Positions 63,801-64,000 of a stretch of DNA of 64,000 nt are shown here, one piece after another. Position numbers and translations under genes: made by a program. How positions within the stretch are numbered: the stretch's first letter is position 1; each line of letters starts with the position of its first letter. The DNA is from Nocardia colli (GTDB taxonomy: Bacteria > Actinomycetota > Actinomycetes > Mycobacteriales > Mycobacteriaceae), in contig NZ_VXLC01000001.1 in the NCBI RefSeq assembly GCF_008704205.1, positions 930,001 to 994,000 on the forward strand. The letters are read 5' to 3'. The notes below the pieces were generated by a model. That model worked only from the letters and a program-made list of their open reading frames with translations, was not told where the DNA came from and did not search any database.

Positions 63801-64000
63801 CTCGGCCTCCCTTCGGTGAGCGTCTCTTCTGCTGATTCGTAACAACGACACACGTGTATGGCGTGTCGCGTATCGAGCACGTTCATTGCATGATATCCAC
63901 GATCGTCCACACCTGTAACTCTTGGAAAGATCAGCAGGTTCCCGCGCTTGTCCAGCCCCCGCGTCACGGCCCCCCACACGCGATTTCGTCCTGACGCAGG
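63801..64000. promoter_or_regulatory. upstream region of fhaA
   Basis: 200 bp to the window edge. It carries the fhaA ribosome-binding site and must include at least part of its promoter. No tRNA-Leu, which lies here in mycobacteria, is visible in this part. Confidence 0.5.

Overview
The window is the replication-origin region of a high-GC mycolic-acid actinobacterium, most likely a Nocardia. Gene order and protein sequences follow the Mycobacterium/Nocardia origin: cca-mutT4-DUF6049-murJ-sigM-anti-sigma-trxB-trxA-cwlM, then parB-parA-rsmG-jag-yidC-yidD-rnpA-rpmH, oriC with dnaA-dnaN-recF-dciA-gyrB-gyrA, and finally ppiA-rhomboid-crgA-trpG and the pknB-pknA-pbpA-rodA-pstP-fhaB-fhaA cell-wall signalling operon. 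I infer the genus from this order and from overall similarity. No 16S rRNA is present to prove it.

Layout. 1-0.95 kb: end of a 5-oxoprolinase (pxpA/pxpB) operon. 1.1-16.4 kb: an unknown protein, CCA-adding enzyme, MutT4, a large exported DUF6049 protein, MurJ fused to a pseudokinase, SigM and its anti-sigma factor, thioredoxin reductase, thioredoxin and CwlM. 16.5-19.6 kb: an acetyltransferase-like protein, ParB and ParA, all on the minus strand. 19.6-24.2 kb: an unusual gene-free stretch with parS-like sites and several families of degenerate tandem repeats, lying where related genomes keep parA and rsmG nearly adjacent. 24.2-27.9 kb: rsmG, jag, yidC, yidD, rnpA, rpmH on the minus strand. 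27.9-41.1 kb: dnaA, oriC, dnaN, recF, dciA, gyrB, gyrA and a DUF3566 protein on the plus strand. 41.2-41.5 kb: tRNA-Ile(GAT), a tiny DLW-39 gene, tRNA-Ala(TGC). 41.9-48.4 kb: a more variable set (DUF1444-like protein, DUF1275 membrane protein, flavin-oxidase-like protein, acyl-CoA-dehydrogenase-like protein, DrrAB-type ABC exporter). 48.4-53.6 kb: CwsA-like protein, PpiA, rhomboid, PH-domain protein, CrgA, TrpG/PabA, a RibD-like fusion and a CBS protein. 53.8-63.8 kb: the pknB operon.

How it fits together. Three processes share the window. DnaA, oriC, DnaN, RecF, DciA and gyrase start and support replication. ParA, ParB and about eleven parS-like sites (nine of them between 19.6 and 34.8 kb) segregate the origin. 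MurJ-pseudokinase, CwlM, PknA/PknB, PstP, FhaA, FhaB, RodA, PbpA, CrgA and the CwsA-like protein form the Ser/Thr-phosphorylation circuit that controls peptidoglycan synthesis and division.

The most unusual content is the 4.6-kb parS-plus-satellite region between parA and rsmG, an oriC built around repeated CTCGAG palindromes, a seven-fold DDETVR repeat in the SigM anti-sigma factor, a long repeat-bearing linker in DnaA, and a RibD-like fusion with reversed domain order.
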